A stretch of DNA of 37,500 bases from positions 110,677 through 148,176 of the forward strand of contig CAJNDS010002779.1 in the NCBI GenBank assembly GCA_905221605.1. Direction: 5' to 3'. This DNA comes from Symbiodinium natans. Lineage: Eukaryota > Sar > Dinophyceae > Suessiales > Symbiodiniaceae. A model generated the notes under the pieces. The model saw only the letters and a program-made list of their open reading frames with translations, was not told where the DNA came from and made no database searches. The position numbers were made by a program, and so were the translations under genes. This document shows positions 1 through 12,130 of the stretch, one piece after another (the stretch's first letter is position 1; each line of letters opens with the position of its first letter).

Positions 1-167
1 TCTCTCTGGGCCCTTGATTGGGGGAACCGTTTCATATGCGCCTTACGTATATCCTATTAACTTCAAGGGCCCTGCACCCTAAACCCTAAACCCTAAACCC
101 TAAACCCTAAACCCTAAACCCTAAACCCTAAATCCTAAACCCTAAATCCTAAACCCTAAGCCCTAAA

Positions 168-234
168 CCCTTACTACGGTCCCCTACCTGCCTTTAAAGG
201 CAAACTAAAGGCAGGTAGGGGACCATAGTAAGGG
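168..234. mobile_element. Foldback element, 29-bp arms
   Basis: Arms 168-196 and 206-234 match with one mismatch, separated by 9 bp; inserted next to CCCTAAA units. Confidence 0.85.
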
Positions 235-377
235 ACCATGTGACATCCCTGAGACTCTACAAATTCCCAAGGTCTAGGGATCCCCAAAATTTGAGCCTGA
301 TTAACTTAGGGTTTAGGGTTTAGGGTTTAGGGTTTAGGGTTTAGGGTTTAGGGTTTAGGGTTTAGGGTTTAGGGTTT

Positions 378-560
378 AGGGGACCCTAAATGCGCCGTAC
401 ATACCTCTAAAACCCCTGCTTCAGAACCTTAGACCCTGATATATGAAGTACGGTACATATTTCTTGTACCCCTGAACGAACACCCAATATATACACTCAC
501 CAATGTTAAAAAGGAACCTTTTATACACTCACCAAAAACAACCCTGCTTCAGATGAAGGA
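378..560. other. Repeat-poor AT-richer spacer
   Basis: No exon seen. A TATACACTCACCAA motif occurs twice (about 490-535) and in related form at 2405-2465. Confidence 0.5.
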
Positions 561-870
561 GGCGAATCTTCCCTCAGCCCTGGACCCTCCCAAAACCCCC
601 AAGACCCAAGCCACAATAGGGGTACCCCTTTTATACCCCAAATTCGGAAACCCCCATATGAGGTACTTCTGAACCCCCAAACCCCAAACCCCGAAACCCT
701 ACACTTTTCACACCCTGCACCCCAAACCTCCAAACCCTAAACCCTAAACCCCAAACCTCCAAACCCTAAACCCTAAACCCTAAACCCTAAACCCCTAAAC
801 CTAAACCCTAAACACTAAACCCTAAACCCTAAACCCTAAACCCTAAACCCTAAACCCTAAACTCTAAACC

Positions 871-2631
871 CTAGGCAGCTGCCAAGCCAGTCTGGGGCTG
901 CGGCTCGTCAAGGGCTCTTGTGTGCCAATATTCCAGATCCTAGGGCTGGGGGTGTAGGGTTTACATAAGAGTTTCTTGGTAAAAAGGTGTACACTTTCAG
1001 TTCTGTAGGGGATTATGGAATCCCAAAAAGTGTAAGGTGTAGTTTAGGGTGTGGGGTTTCACTGATTGTGGGAGTGTTTAGAGGCATGATGGATGTGTCG
1101 CGCCGTCCGGCTCAGCGCTTCAATGAACCCTAAACCCTAAACCCTAAACCCTAAACCCTAAACCCTAAACCCTAAACCCTAAACCCTAAACCCTCAACTA
1201 AACCCTAAACCCCAAACCCTAAACCCCAAACCCCAAACCCCCGCCCCCCTCCCCCCCCAAACGCCCTGAAACCCTGAAGCCCTGATGGGCTTCTCCTTTC
1301 GCTTCGCGTGCGCAATGGCCTCGCCGCGTCGGGCCGTGTGGCGGGATAGGTTGCGAGGTTGGGGTTTAGGGTTTAGGGTTTAGGGTTTAGGGTTTAGGGT
1401 TTAGGATTTAGGGTTTAGGGTTTAGGGTTTAGGGTTTAGGGTTTAGGATTTAGGGTTTAGGGTTTAGGGTTTAGGGTTTCGGGTTTAGGGTTAGGTTTCC
1501 GGGTTCTAGGATTTAGGATTTAGGGTTTAAGGTTTATAGGGTTCCAGGGTTTAGCATTTAGGGTTCTAGGGGTTAGGGTTTCAGGGTTCTGGATTTAGTG
1601 TTTAGGGGCTGCGCGATTGGAGCTTTGTTCGGCCTTAGGCTTTTGGGCATAGGGTTCGGGCTTGAACGGTAAACCCAAAAAAACCCTTGGTTTTCGTTTG
1701 CTTTGGGGTTTAATATTTAGGGCTTATGGGCTGGAACCCTCAACCTTGAAACCTTGGGGGGTTTGGGGAGTTGAGGTTTAGGGTTTTGGGTGTTGGGTTT
1801 AACGGACCTGTGACCATGCCGAGCGTAACTACTTTGCTCTAAACTCTAGACTCTAAGCTCTAAACCCTAAACCCTACCCCTAAACCCTAGCCCTAAACCT
1901 CAAACCCTACCCTAAACCCCTACCAGTAAGGTGTAGGACTCGGTGTCCGATGTAAGCCTAAACTCGAAGCCGCCACTTTCCGCCGACTGTTGGGGTTTAG
2001 GGTTTAGGGATTCGGGTTTAGGGCTTAGGGTTTCAGGCTTCGGGTTTCGGCCTCCCACATCTTTGGCATAAGTTTCTCGATGTCGTAGTAGTCCAAGCCA
2101 CCCTCACAAGGTCGTTCGGTGGCGTTGGGGGCTTCGGGCTTAGGGTTCAGGGAGTAGGGTGTAGGGTTTAGGGTTCAGGGCTTAGGCTGTAGGGTGTAGC
2201 GTGCGAAGATGTCGAGCTGAATCTCATGCAGCCAAGATCCTGACCCACACCTTTCCGAACACAACCCCGAAGCCTAAACAGCAAACCGCATGGGCTAAAC
2301 AAACCCTACTTCCTCCTAAGAAGCACGAAGAACCCTAAACCCAGAACCTAAGCCCATCATTCCCTACTAAGAACCAGCAAAGCCTGCAACAGTGTTCGGA
2401 TTATCACTGATATTGGTGAGTGCACATAGGGTTTTCAGAGAAATATCGATGAGCGCATATATTGGGAGTCCATTTGACCCTAAACCCTAAACCCTAAACC
2501 CTAAACCCTAACCCCTAACCCCTAAACCCTAAACCCTAAACCCACCGGGTGTGTTAGAAAAAGTTAAATCCGTGGCCGGCCTCGGATCTGCGCATGGAGT
2601 GCTGCAGGACTGTGAAGGCGGCTTGCTTGTC
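871..2631 (-). CDS. Unrecognised multi-exon protein, C-terminal part with stop
   Basis: Five exons all in phase 0: 2631-2581 (DKQAAFTVLQHSMRRSE), 2102-2052 (GGLDYYDIEKLMPKMWE), 1986-1924 (SAESGGFEFRLTSDTESY), 1319-1281 (AIAHAKRKEKPIR) and 939-871 (DLEYWHTRALDEPQ, then TAG). Donors are GAG|GCC twice, CTG|GTAGGG and AGG|GCTTC; acceptors are CAG|G, GAG|G, CAG|T, GAG|G and TAG|G. The joined 90 residues are charged, hydrophilic and free of repeats, unlike the flanking arrays. Likely earlier exons are 2879-2851 (ALHDPEDLK) and 3598-3494 (SCQVDEACMADLGIQ), but their phases do not join cleanly. No domain is recognised. Introns are mixtures of CCCTAAA and TTTAGGG arrays. The antisense of 1281-1319 is also open, a warning that strand rests on the phase chain rather than on homology. 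Confidence 0.5.
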
Positions 2632-3225
2632 CTGGCACCAACCGACATGCGGGGGGTTGAGAGGGTTTAGGGTTTAGGGTTTAGGGTTTAGGGTTTAGGG
2701 TTTAGGGTTTAGGGTTTAGGGTTTAGGGTTTAGGGCTGAGAGTTTGGTTGAGGGCGGCTTGTCTTAAGGTTGATTGCTTAGGGCTCCGGGGTTTGGGGTT
2801 TTAGGGCTTTGGGCTACAAACCCTAAACCCTAAATCCATAAACCCTGGACCTTCAGATCTTCGGGGTCATGCAGAGCAGCTTTGGGTTCTTTGGGTTTAT
2901 GGGTTGAGGTTGTCAAGCGGCTTAGGTTTAAAACAAACAACAGTCTAAGGCTTAGGTTGAGCAATCTTGGGGCTTAGGTGTTTTAGCAACTTTGCGGGTT
3001 TGGGGGTTTAGGGTTCTAGCAACTTAGGGTTCAGGGCTTGGGGCCTCTGGAGGTCCCTCGCAGGGCTCAGACGTGCAACGCCTTGGTAGTTGTTTTTCAG
3101 CCAGGGTTCAGGGTTTATGTTCTCTTGTTGTTTTGTTGGGTCTTCGTTTGTGTGTTTTTTAGGGTTTTGCAAGAGTATGCCCTTTAAGGAATTGCATAGA
3201 GCCCTCATTCCCTCATTCCCTCAAT

Positions 3226-3430
3226 CCCTCATTTTCCCTCATGTTCCCTCATATTCCCTCATTTTCCCTCATATTCCCTCATATTCCCTCATATTCTCAT
3301 ATTCCCGCATATTCCCTCATATTCCCTCATATTCCCTCATATTCCCTCATATTCCCTCAAATTCCCCATATTCCCTCATATTCCCTCATATTCCCTCATA
3401 TTCCCTCATATCCCCTCATATTCCCTCATT
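3226..3430. repeat. CATATTCCCT decamer array
   Basis: About 20 copies of a 10-bp pyrimidine-rich unit with small slips, ending at CCCTAAA units. It produces three spurious plus-strand frames. In minus orientation it would lie in an intron of the gene ending at 871. Confidence 0.93.
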
Positions 3431-3847
3431 CCTAAACCCTAAACCCTAAACTCTAAACCCTGAACCCTAAACCCTAAACCCTGAACCCCAAACCAGCCTA
3501 ACAAAGACAGAGTCCTGGGGCAAGGTTGGCTGGATTCCCAGGTCGGCCATGCAGGCCTCGTCAACTTGGCAACTTGGGGGAGGGGCAGCGCCCAGTACCT
3601 GTTTAGGGTTTAGGGTTTAGGGTTTAGGGGTTTAGGGTTTAGGGTTTGGGGTGTAGGGTTTGGGGTTTAGGGTTTGGGGTTCAAGGTTCTGAATTAGGGT
3701 CACTTGGGTGATTAGGGTACCTAGGGGCTTCCGGGTCTACACAGGCTTAGGCGTTCGGGTATGCCGGTGGCACCCAAGTCCCTACAACAGCAAGGCATGA
3801 AAGCCCTGCCCTAAGCATGATTTAGGGTCATTGGGGTTTAGGGTTTA

Positions 3848-3961
3848 CAGTGAACTCCAGAAAGTTGGAACATCCTTCTCCCCATACCCCAAAAGGGTTA
3901 CTAAAGGGAGTCCCAGCACTAATCATCCTTAAACCATGTTCCAACTTTCTGGAGTTTACTG
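3848..3961. mobile_element. MITE-like element, 26-bp terminal inverted repeats
   Basis: Arms 3848-3873 and 3936-3961 with one mismatch; 114 bp in all. Flanked on both sides by GGGTTTA units, consistent with insertion into a telomere-like array. Confidence 0.87.
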
Positions 3962-4182
3962 CAGGGTTTAGGGTGCCCTGAAGCCTAACTCAAACCCCAA
4001 AAGCGTGAGGCAGACCCTGCTTGAGGGTTGAGAGTCTAGGGGAAAAAACCACCCTCAACCCGAGTCCCTAAACCCTCATCCCTGAACCCTAACCCCTAAA
4101 CCCTAAACCCTCATCCCTAAACCCTCATCCCTGAACCCTTGAATCATGCTTCGCTCGAGAGTCGAGAGATTGCGGCCTATAC

Positions 4183-4265
4183 ATGCATGATCTGGCGGCG
4201 AACGTCCGGCGTTGGCCCGAATTCGTTCAAGGAGGCCGGAGTGACTTCTGGAGCTTTCGAGCGGC
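4183..4265 (-). CDS. Candidate exon (KAPEVTPASLNEFGPTPDVR)
   Basis: From GCCAG|G to CAT|GTATAGG: 27 codons after two split bases, reading KAPEVTPASLNEFGPTPDVR then RQIMH. The plus strand is also open here with an AG|GC donor, so the strand is provisional. The adjoining island 4320-4400 is open in several frames on both strands. Confidence 0.35.
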
Positions 4266-5256
4266 CTGGCCAACCCTTAACCCGAAACCCTAAACCCTAA
4301 ACCCTAAACCCTAAACCCTCAGTGGCACTGCGGGCATGGTGCACATTGAACTGTGGATGCCCAGTTTCCAGCCTTGGACTCCCAAGGCCCGAACGGCCCT
4401 AGGGTTTAGGGTTTAGGGTTTAGGGTTTAGGGTTTAGGGTTTAGGGTTTAGGGGTTCAGGGTTTGGGGTTTAGGGTTCCTTCAACCCCCCGAAGCTCTAA
4501 GGCGACTCTGCACCTCGACATGCAAGCCGCCGTCCCCAACAACCCAGGACCCCCCCAAATCCTACGCCAAAACCCGACACACCCAAACGCCTACCCACCC
4601 CCCCCCCCTTCAAACAAAGCAATTCAAATAAAAATAAGAGAATAATAAGAAAATAAATAAGTAAATACATAAATAAATACATAAACAAACAACCCCCTAA
4701 AGCCCTTGCACCCTCCAAAAGCCCTAGAACGCATCTTCATTCCTGGCCTTGGCGTCCCGAATACACAGTTCGCCTCAAGGGGCTTTGTTGTTGTAGGATG
4801 GGGTTTAGAGGGTAACCCAGGAATGAAATTTGTACTCTTTTAGAGGGAGGGGCTTATCAGGGAACCCAAAACCCCAAAAAATGGGAAACAGGGCCTACTC
4901 TGCGTCCTAGGGGTTTCGGGCCTACACGGTCCTTGAGCAAGATGTGAATGGCTTGGGGGGAGGGGGGGCGGGGGTGGCGACTGGAAGGATCTTGGGGAAG
5001 AATTCTGATGACTGCGGGTACAAGTCAACTTCTAACTTTCTGAAAGTAGGGTTTACGGTTTAGGGTTTAGGGTTACAAGGAGTAGGGGTACCTTCTGACA
5101 ACGGGATCCTACTATTTTTCAGGTCTACATCAGGGGCCCCTTCTTTCGTACACTCCCGAACTCATAAGTAGAGCAACTAGGGATAGAATTGGTTGGGCTG
5201 TAGCTTTCTTCAAGATACTTGCAATCCGGCTTCTCAGCATCCATGAACCTTAAGTA

Positions 5257-5370
5257 ACCTGGTAGATCAGTAGCCATCTTATATTGAGGGTACCCTTTTT
5301 TGGTTGGTTACTTGAGAATGGAAACCCAGAACCAACAAAATTGCAAAGGGTACCACTGGGCTATCAAGGT
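5257..5370. mobile_element. Inverted-repeat element, copy of 16821-16934
   Basis: Shares GGTACCC-TTTTT, AAAGGGTACCA and TGGGCTA-CAAG blocks with the copy at 16821-16934; ends ACCTGGTAG and CTATCAAGGT. Confidence 0.75.
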
Positions 5371-5387
5371 ACACGTCTGCTGGGATG

Positions 5388-5469
5388 CCTCACGCAAAAC
5401 TAGAAAACAAAACTAAAAAAACTAAAAGCTAGAAAACTAGAAAAACCCAAAACTAGTTTTGTGTGAAGG
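5388..5469. mobile_element. Inverted-repeat element, about 16-bp ends
   Basis: Left CCTCACGCAAAACTAG, right CTAGTTTTGTGTGAAGG, A-rich centre. Directly borders a coding-like island at 5470-5560. Confidence 0.75.
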
Positions 5470-6198
5470 GTCCCGGGCGGAACGAAAGCCACTCCATGCT
5501 TTGCGTTCTCCCATGGGGCTGTGGGATGAAAGATTTGCCGCAACTAAGAAGGGAATAGGGTTTAGGGTTTAGGGTTTAGGGTGTAGGGTTTAGGGTTTAG
5601 GGTTTAGGGTGTAGCGTTTAGGGTTTAGGGTTTAGGGTTCAGGGGTGAACTGAACCTAAGCCCTTCCATTATGGGCACGCCTAAACTTCCCGCCGCCAAC
5701 TAAAGACGCAAACCCCTCAGATCCCACACCCTCAGTCTCAAACCCCTCTGTCACGTCCCTAACCCTCAGAAACTCTTAGCGCCAAACCCCTCAACCCTAG
5801 CCCTTTGAACTCTCCATGCCTAAGAATGCAGGCTTGAGAGAATTGAGGGACTCAGGGACCCGTACTTTGGGTCCCCCGTTATATTACGCCGATATACGCC
5901 ATACACAATAACCTTACTTTGGATTCACTTTAAATCCCTTGACACAAGGGTACGAGACCTTGCTAAGGGCCCATGGTTCCAACCTTAGCGGGTTCGGGGC
6001 ACGCGCTTTGAGGATTTGGGGGTCGAGGTTCGTGAGAGCCTCTAGGGCTTGGGTTTAACGTGCTTTTCAACCCTACACCCTAAACTACTAAACTACTAAA
6101 CCCTATAAAAACCCTAATTCCTAAACTACTAAACCCCAAACCCTAAACCCTAAACCCTAAACCCAAAACTCTAAACCCTACAACGGAGCCCGGAAAGC

Positions 6199-7992
6199 CT
6201 GGCCTGTCTCCTCCACGTCGTAGCGGCGGAAGGCTTCTAAGAGACTCGCGCCCTGGCTTTTGCGATTTCGGACTGGTTTACGACAATTTGCTTAAGAACC
6301 CCCCGAACAATAAAATATGTTCTTCTTTATAAGGGGAATAAAGGGACTTGTTTTTTTTGGGTGGGAGTTCTTAAGCAGCTAGTAGTTTAGGGTTTAGGCT
6401 TTAGGGTTTATTGCACCAGGATGGGCGACTCGGACACATACTCCCCAAAATGCACCCCTCTTAGGAGATGGTAGGGTGCAACAGCCCAAAGCCCTACATC
6501 CCTACACCCGACTTTCTCGCGCGAGCTTTGGCGCGATGGCTTCAAGGAATGCGTCGCCGCTCACATGAGCTTCTCGATTGGTGGCCTTCCAGGCATTTAA
6601 GGTTTAGGGTTTGGGGCTTTAAACCCTAAGCCCCAAACCTTAAACCCTAAACTCGGCTGTAGTAGGGGCTTACGATCTCAAAGCTTAGGCCTAAACCCTA
6701 AACCCCTAAACCCCTAAACCCCTAAACCCCTAACCCCTAAACCCTAAACCCTAAACCCTAAACCCCAAACCCTTCAGGTTAAGGGCGATTTAAGAGGTGG
6801 AATGGCTTTGGGGTTCAGGGCTGTAGATGGCCCGGCACTATTCTAGGGCTTCGTTGGGCTTGCTGTGACAGTTTAGGGTTTGGGCTTTAGGGTTTAGGGT
6901 TTGGGGTTTAGGGTTTGGGGTTTAGGGTTTAGGGTTTAGGGTTTCGGGCTTCTGTCGGGATGTGGGATTCTCAAGTTGCTCCAGCACCCTTATCAGGGGG
7001 GAATAGTAAACTGGATGTCCATCCTGGTCCCTGATTATTCCCTTGCGCTCCATGGTCCACAAGGCTTTATTGGGTTTCGGCAACTCCCTAAACCCTAATC
7101 CCTAAACACGCTAAGCCCTAAACCCTAAACCCTATACCCTAAACCCTAAACTCCCACCCACCCCGTCGCTGAAGAACCTCTAGATCTGAACGAGCACCGC
7201 GGTCTTGGCATTGGCTTCTGACACAACTCTACTCGTCCCTTCAAGCAAGCCCTGAACCCTAAGCCCGAAACCCCAAGCCCGAAACCCGAAACCCTAAACC
7301 CCAAACCCTAAACCCTAAACCCTACGACAGTCGACGAGCCGAACCGTCCCCGAGCCTTACATGCGTCGCCCAGCTCCCAACACCCATGAAGAGGCACGAA
7401 CTATCTCGCGACGTCTCCAGGGCAGCGTCTGCAGGGTTTAGGGTTTCGGGTTCAGGGGTTGTGCAGAGCTGGATTTGGGATTAGATCTGCGGGGTTTAGG
7501 CCTAAACCCTAAACCCTAAACCCTAAACCCTAAACCCTAAAGACCCCACAAAAGCAACTCCTGCCGACCTCACGGCTCATCCGGGGATTCCTCCTGCTCG
7601 TCCTGCTCCTTCCAGGGCTTAGGGGAGTTTAGGGTTCAGGGTTCAGGGTTCAGGGTTCAGGGTTTAGGGTTTAGGGTTTAGGGTTTAGGCCTCTCTGGAT
7701 CCCAACCCCAGGGACTGGAATTTACTTAACTTCTCCTATCTGCTATGTTGTAACCCCAACCTCCCTCCAAATCAAAGACCGAAGACCCTAGGGTGTCAGG
7801 GCTTAAGGTTCTAACATATTTGCGCGGGGGGTGCAGGGAGGGAAAGAGCGCCCTAAACCATAAACCCTAAACCCTACACCCTCGATGAGGCCCTATACCC
7901 AACCCTAAATGGGGGGCCCTGCACGCGTCCTCACGCATCGCATCCTCGCCCACGTCCCACGTGGGATCGTCCTGCCAGCCTGGCATTCGATG
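6199..7992 (-). CDS. Possible multi-exon acidic protein with EF-hand-like segment (partial)
   Basis: Proposed exons: 7992-7918 (HRMPGWQDDPTWDVGEDAMR), 7608-7574 (EQDEQEESPDE), then after an unresolved part 6585-6508 (ATNREAHVSGDAFLEAIAPK) and 6252-6199 (GASLLEAFRRYDVEETGQ). The last two join in phase 0 (CGG|GTGTAGG to CCAG|GGC). LLEAFRRYDVEETG resembles the entering helix and first loop positions of an EF hand (F..YD.E.TG), so a calcium-binding role is possible but rests on one partial motif. Intermediate coding islands at about 7433-7350 and 7240-7165 (for example LETSRDSSCLFMGVGSWATH) can be fitted in more than one frame. The exon at 6252 is preceded by an 88 bp inverted-repeat element at 6289-6376 in the intron. 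Confidence 0.4.
6289..6376. mobile_element. Inverted-repeat element TGCTTAAGAAC
   Basis: 88 bp with 11-12 bp ends TGCTTAAGAAC, in the intron just upstream of the EF-hand-like exon. A diverged relative occupies 20635-20760. Confidence 0.8.
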
Positions 7993-8099
7993 CTGCAACC
8001 GAAGCAGGGTTTAGGGTTTAGGGTTTAGGGTTTAGGGTTTAGGGTTTAGGGTTTAGGGTTTAGGGTTTAGGGTTTAGGGTTTATACCCCAAACCCATAC

Positions 8100-8345
8100 C
8101 CCTTAGCCTAAGGAAAGGATAATACGAGGGAGTCTGAGAGGGACTTTTTACCATACCCCTTATTTTCTTTTGAGTATATGCCCGAGAGGTATGTTGCTTG
8201 GATTCAAGGCTTACCCGAAGCCCTGAACCTAACCCCTTTCACGGATTTCAGGATTTCATATGCACTATACTAATATGTATAACTCCTTTTAACTTAAGGT
8301 ATATGAACCGGGTTCTATACCCTTTACTCCTCTTAAGGTATATGA
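8100..8345. other. AT-rich intronic or intergenic spacer
   Basis: No coding frame. Contains a short direct repeat ending AAGGTATATGA at about 8296 and 8335. Confidence 0.5.
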
Positions 8346-8765
8346 CCCATAAACCCTAAACCCTAAACCCTAAACCCTAAACCCTCGACCCTAAACCCTA
8401 AACCCTAAACCCTAAACCCTAAACCCTAAACCCTAAACCCTAATCAAACCCTGAATAAACCCTAAACCCCAAACCCCTTTAGGGTTCTTTTGCGTCCCTA
8501 AGGACAGGGAGGCACGGCCTGCGGGCAGGGCCAAGTCGTCCTGCTGGCGCGAGGGGACTGGTTGGTCGGCTTTGGGAAGTGCAGGGGGAATTACAGGGTT
8601 TAGGGCTCTAAACCCTAAACCCTAACCCCCTAAACCCTAAACCCTAAACCCTAGCCCTAAACCCTAAACCCTAAACCCTAGACCCTAAATCCTAAACCCT
8701 AAACGGTTTAACCCTGGCGCGGCCCGGGGGGGGGGGGGGGGGGAGTCTGGCTTCCTGGTTGCAGG

Positions 8766-10989
8766 CTATTTGGGTGCAACAAAGTCTTGTTGGCGGTCCG
8801 CGAATTGGAGCTTTGGAGCTTTGGGGATTTAAGAGGGTTTAAGGGGTTTGGAGGGTGTTTCGGGGGTTTTGGGGGGTTTAGGGGTGTAGGGGGTGTATGG
8901 GGGTGCAATTACGGGTTTAGGGGGTTCAGGGGGTTCAGGGGTTCAGGGGTTTAGGGTCCCAGCATTCCCCGCTGACCTCATCGGGGCTCTCCAGCCATTC
9001 CTTGCCAAGGGGGGGGGGGGGGGAGTTGGGCTGGGGTGGGTCCTCAACCCTAAATCCTACTCCCTTCAAGTCTACACACGCCTACCCTAAACCCTAAACC
9101 CTAAAGCCCTAAACCCTAAACCCCTAAACCCCTAACCCCTATAACCTCAACCTCAGAGGTGTCTTACACGACGATGCGGTCAAAGATGCATCGTCCCATG
9201 AGCTGTCCACCTCCTGCCATCGCTTCAGGGCTCTGGATGTCTTGTTCAGGGCTTCGGGGAGTTGATTTAGGGTTTTAAGGCCCGTGCTTTCGCGCCTCCC
9301 TGCCTTCCCGACTCTCACCCCGAGCCCTAAACCCTGAACCCTAAACCCTCTTCCCTTCCCTTCCCTTCCCTTCCCTTCCCGTCCCTTCCCTTCCCCCTTC
9401 TGAGACCCCTTACCTTCCTTTCCTTCGCTTCCTGCTTCTTCGCACAACCCTGTATCCTAAACCCTAAACAGAAACTCATAGAGGTTCTCTACGGCTTCAG
9501 CGACCCAAACCCGATGTGATCTCAGAGCCCGTCTGTTTTGGCTACATAGGCTTGGGGCTTAGAGGTTTCTGGGTGTAGGGGCATAGAGGGGCTTTGGGGC
9601 TTAAAGTTTACAACCTTTTCGTCTGGGGTTTAGGCTATAGTTCTTGACGAGGCTGGCATCTTGTCCACGAATGTCTACGCCCTAAACCCTAACTCTGGGC
9701 CCCCGTAGACCCTAAACCCTAAACCCTAAACCCTAAACCCTAAACCCTAAACCCTAAACCCTAAACCTGAGCCCCGCGTAGCACATGGCGCGCCTCGTTC
9801 TCTTGGAGGATTGCCTCCAGGTACACGGGAACCTCCTCATCGAAGCGAGTCATCTCCTGAAGGGCTACATTAGTTAGAGCTCAGGGCTTAGGGCTTATAG
9901 GGGATAGGGGTTTGGGGTTTGGGGTTTAGGGTCTAGGGTTTAGGGTTTAGCTGCATTAGGGTTTAGGGTTAAGGGCTTAGGGTTTAGGGTTTAGGGCTCA
10001 GGGCTTAGGTTCAACTACTCTGGTGACCACACTTCCATTTCCATAAGCATCGCTGCATTAGTTAGGGCTCAGGGCTTAGGGGCTTGGGGTTTAGGGTTCA
10101 GAGTTTAGGGTTTAGGGTTAGGGCTTGGGGTTTAGGGTTTAGGGCTTAGGGCTTAGGTTTCAGGTAGCAGGATAACCCCTGAACCCTAGAACCCTCTATA
10201 GGGCTCAGCGTTGGAAACGCCCAGATCGGGGACCTGCCAGGTTAGGGTTGTAGGGTTTAGGCTTGTAAGGTTTAGGGTTTAGGGTTTAGGGTTTAGGGTT
10301 TAGGATTTAGGGTTTAGGGTTTAGGGTTTAGGGTTTAGGGTTTAGGGTTTAGGGTTTAGGGTTTAGGGTTTGGGGATTAAGGGTTTAAGGGTTTAAGGGT
10401 TTAAGGGTTTAATGGTTTAAGGGTGTAAGGGTTTAAGGGTTTAAGGGTCTAAGGGTTTAAGGGTCTAAGGGTTTAAGGGTCTAAGGGTTTAAGGGTTTAG
10501 GGGAGTCGCCTCTGAGTCGGAGCCGAACACTTCGGCAATGTTCTGCCGGCAGCTGTCCTGCTGGAAAGCTGAGGGAATAGGGTTTCGGGTTTAGGGTTTA
10601 GGGTTTAGGGTTTAGGGTATAGGGTTGAGGGTTTGGGTTTTTGGGTTTGGGGAAAAGGTCTAGTAATCAAGTTTCGGGGTTAGGATTTCGAGTTTAGGGG
10701 TTGGGTTTCAGGCTCGGGGTTTAGGGCTTAGGGAGCTGCGGTTTAAACAAACACACCACAAACAAAACCAAAAACATCCCAATCTCAAATCCCAATCACC
10801 CAGAACCCCACCCTAAACCCTTAGCACTTAATCCTAAACCCTAAACCACAAACCCCCAAAACACCAAAACACCAAAACACCAAAAAACCAAAACCCCAAA
10901 ACGCCAAAACCCCAAAGCCCCAAACCCTTAACGGATCCACAGTCGCTCCGCGCAGAAGCCGCCCAAAGCAGGGCCGTTGCTGCCATCCT
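8766..10989 (-). CDS. Unrecognised multi-exon protein, 3' part with stop (ten exons)
   Basis: Proposed exons: 10989-10933, 10568-10510, 10233-10205, 10052-10019, 9856-9767, 9674-9649, 9532-9470, 9230-9170, 9000-8977 and 8810-8766. They join in phase to about 161 residues and a TAG stop. Representative peptides: FQQDSCRQNIAEVFGSDSE, DAYGNGSVVTR, MTRFDEEVPVYLEAILQENE, RVWVAEAVENLYEF, GGGQLMGRCIFDRIV, EWLESPDE, LQFADRQQDFVAPK. Donors include GAG|GC, AGA|GT, CAG|GTTTAG, CT|GTTTAG, GTC|GTGTAA and GAG|GT. Acceptors include CTCAG, GGCAG, TGCAG and TTCAG. The CAG|GTTTAGGG donor at 9767 is created by the first unit of a telomere-like array (9710-9766). I recognise no family. The first exon has a second open frame beginning MAATALLWAASARSDCGS, so the start is open. 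The phase agreement over ten exons supports the strand, but each single boundary is a judgement by eye. Confidence 0.55.
9348..9396. repeat. CCCTT pentamer tract
   Basis: About nine copies in an intron of the gene at 8766-10989; source of a false Lys/Glu/Gly-rich frame. Confidence 0.85.
10378..10500. repeat. TTTAAGGG octamer array
   Basis: About 15 copies of an 8-bp unit (variants TCTAAGGG, TTTAATGG) directly continuing a TTTAGGG array. Confidence 0.9.
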
Positions 10990-11099
10990 CTGCTGCGCAG
11001 ACGGGGGGGTTTAGGGTTTAGGGTTTGGGGTTTGGGGATTGGGGTTAGGGCCCAGGGACCAGGGTTTAAGGGTCTAGGGTTTAGGTTCCGTGCCTCTAT

Positions 11100-11650
11100 G
11101 GTAACCTCTATAGTAACTGTTATTGGGGTTTACGATATTAGGGGTACCTTATGGGGTGCTTGTTCTAAGGGGATCCTACTATTTGGGGGGTCTGTATTGG
11201 GGTCCCTCATTTTCGTAAGCTGCCATATAGTTTAGGGTTGAGGGATAAAGGATTAGGGTCTAGGATTTAGCTTCGACTCAGGATCCAGGGTCTCACTCTT
11301 GTGAGTCAGTACTCCTTGTACAGTCAAGCGAACAGAGGTGGAGATATAGAACCCTCACACAGTCACTACATACCTAAGTAGCCCCGAAAGTAGCCCCCAT
11401 GTCACCCAGGGGTCCTTACTGAAGGTGTCCCTCCTTTATTGCCTCAGGAGCAGTCACTACTGGCCAAGCATGCTAACTCATCTCTCCAGGTTTGCGGTTT
11501 ACGGTACGGTGCGGGTTTAGGGCCGTTTAGGGTTTAAGGGTTAGGGAGATTTGAGCCTAAACCCTAAGCCCTCAAGGTTGGGGGTTTAGGCTTCAAGTCC
11601 TAAAACCCCTTAAACTGAAACCCTAAACTCTAAACTCTAAACCCTAAACC
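11100..11650. other. Spacer upstream of the gene at 8766-10989
   Basis: Dispersed repeat motif at 11170, a TCACTACT/CAGTCACTAC direct repeat at about 11361 and 11452, no convincing exon. A promoter cannot be read from the sequence. Confidence 0.4.
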
Positions 11651-11989
11651 GACTCTAACGTGGTGGTAAGCGTCGGCTGGTGGTTTACCCTTCCGCCACG
11701 ACCCTAGACCCCGAACCTCAAGGGGGGTTCAGGATGCCAGGGTTCAGAGTGCAGGGCCAAGGGTTCAGGGTTCAGGGTGCAGGGTTCAGGGTTCAGGGTT
11801 TAGGGTTTAGGGTTTTGGGTTCAGGACTCTTCGAGCTGTTGGGCGGGGGGCGGGGGGGGGCGGGGATCGCACCAGCTCACCCTGAACCATTTAAAGCCCC
11901 TCGAAATCTTGCGTTTAGTTCAGAGAAAACCCTCCATCAGAACCCAAAAATAATCCTCCGAAAGCCTCAAGTCCCCGAAGCAGTCTGAT

Positions 11990-12130
11990 TCAATTCGGGC
12001 ATGTTCGTAGTGCAGGGTCATAGACGTAGATATGGGCGTTTACACGGGGAAAACGTTGGCAAATTGTCTAGGCTCCTGAGGAAAATGCTCAGCAAACAAG
12101 TTTATGTATGTGTCTGTGTACGCCAGACCC
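11990..12130. other. Non-repetitive stretch with no supported gene
   Basis: Ordinary composition, stops in all frames. The following island 12195-12305 is open on both strands (minus: GIFRCGVATERAGMSWLQ after CCAG|G). Confidence 0.4.

Noticed and set aside
3090-3449. Plus-strand proteins of IPSYSLIFPH type
   Set aside because: Translations of the CATATTCCCT decamer array.
6199-6252. Firm calmodulin-type annotation
   Set aside because: Only a single partial EF-hand motif is visible; kept as EF-hand-like.
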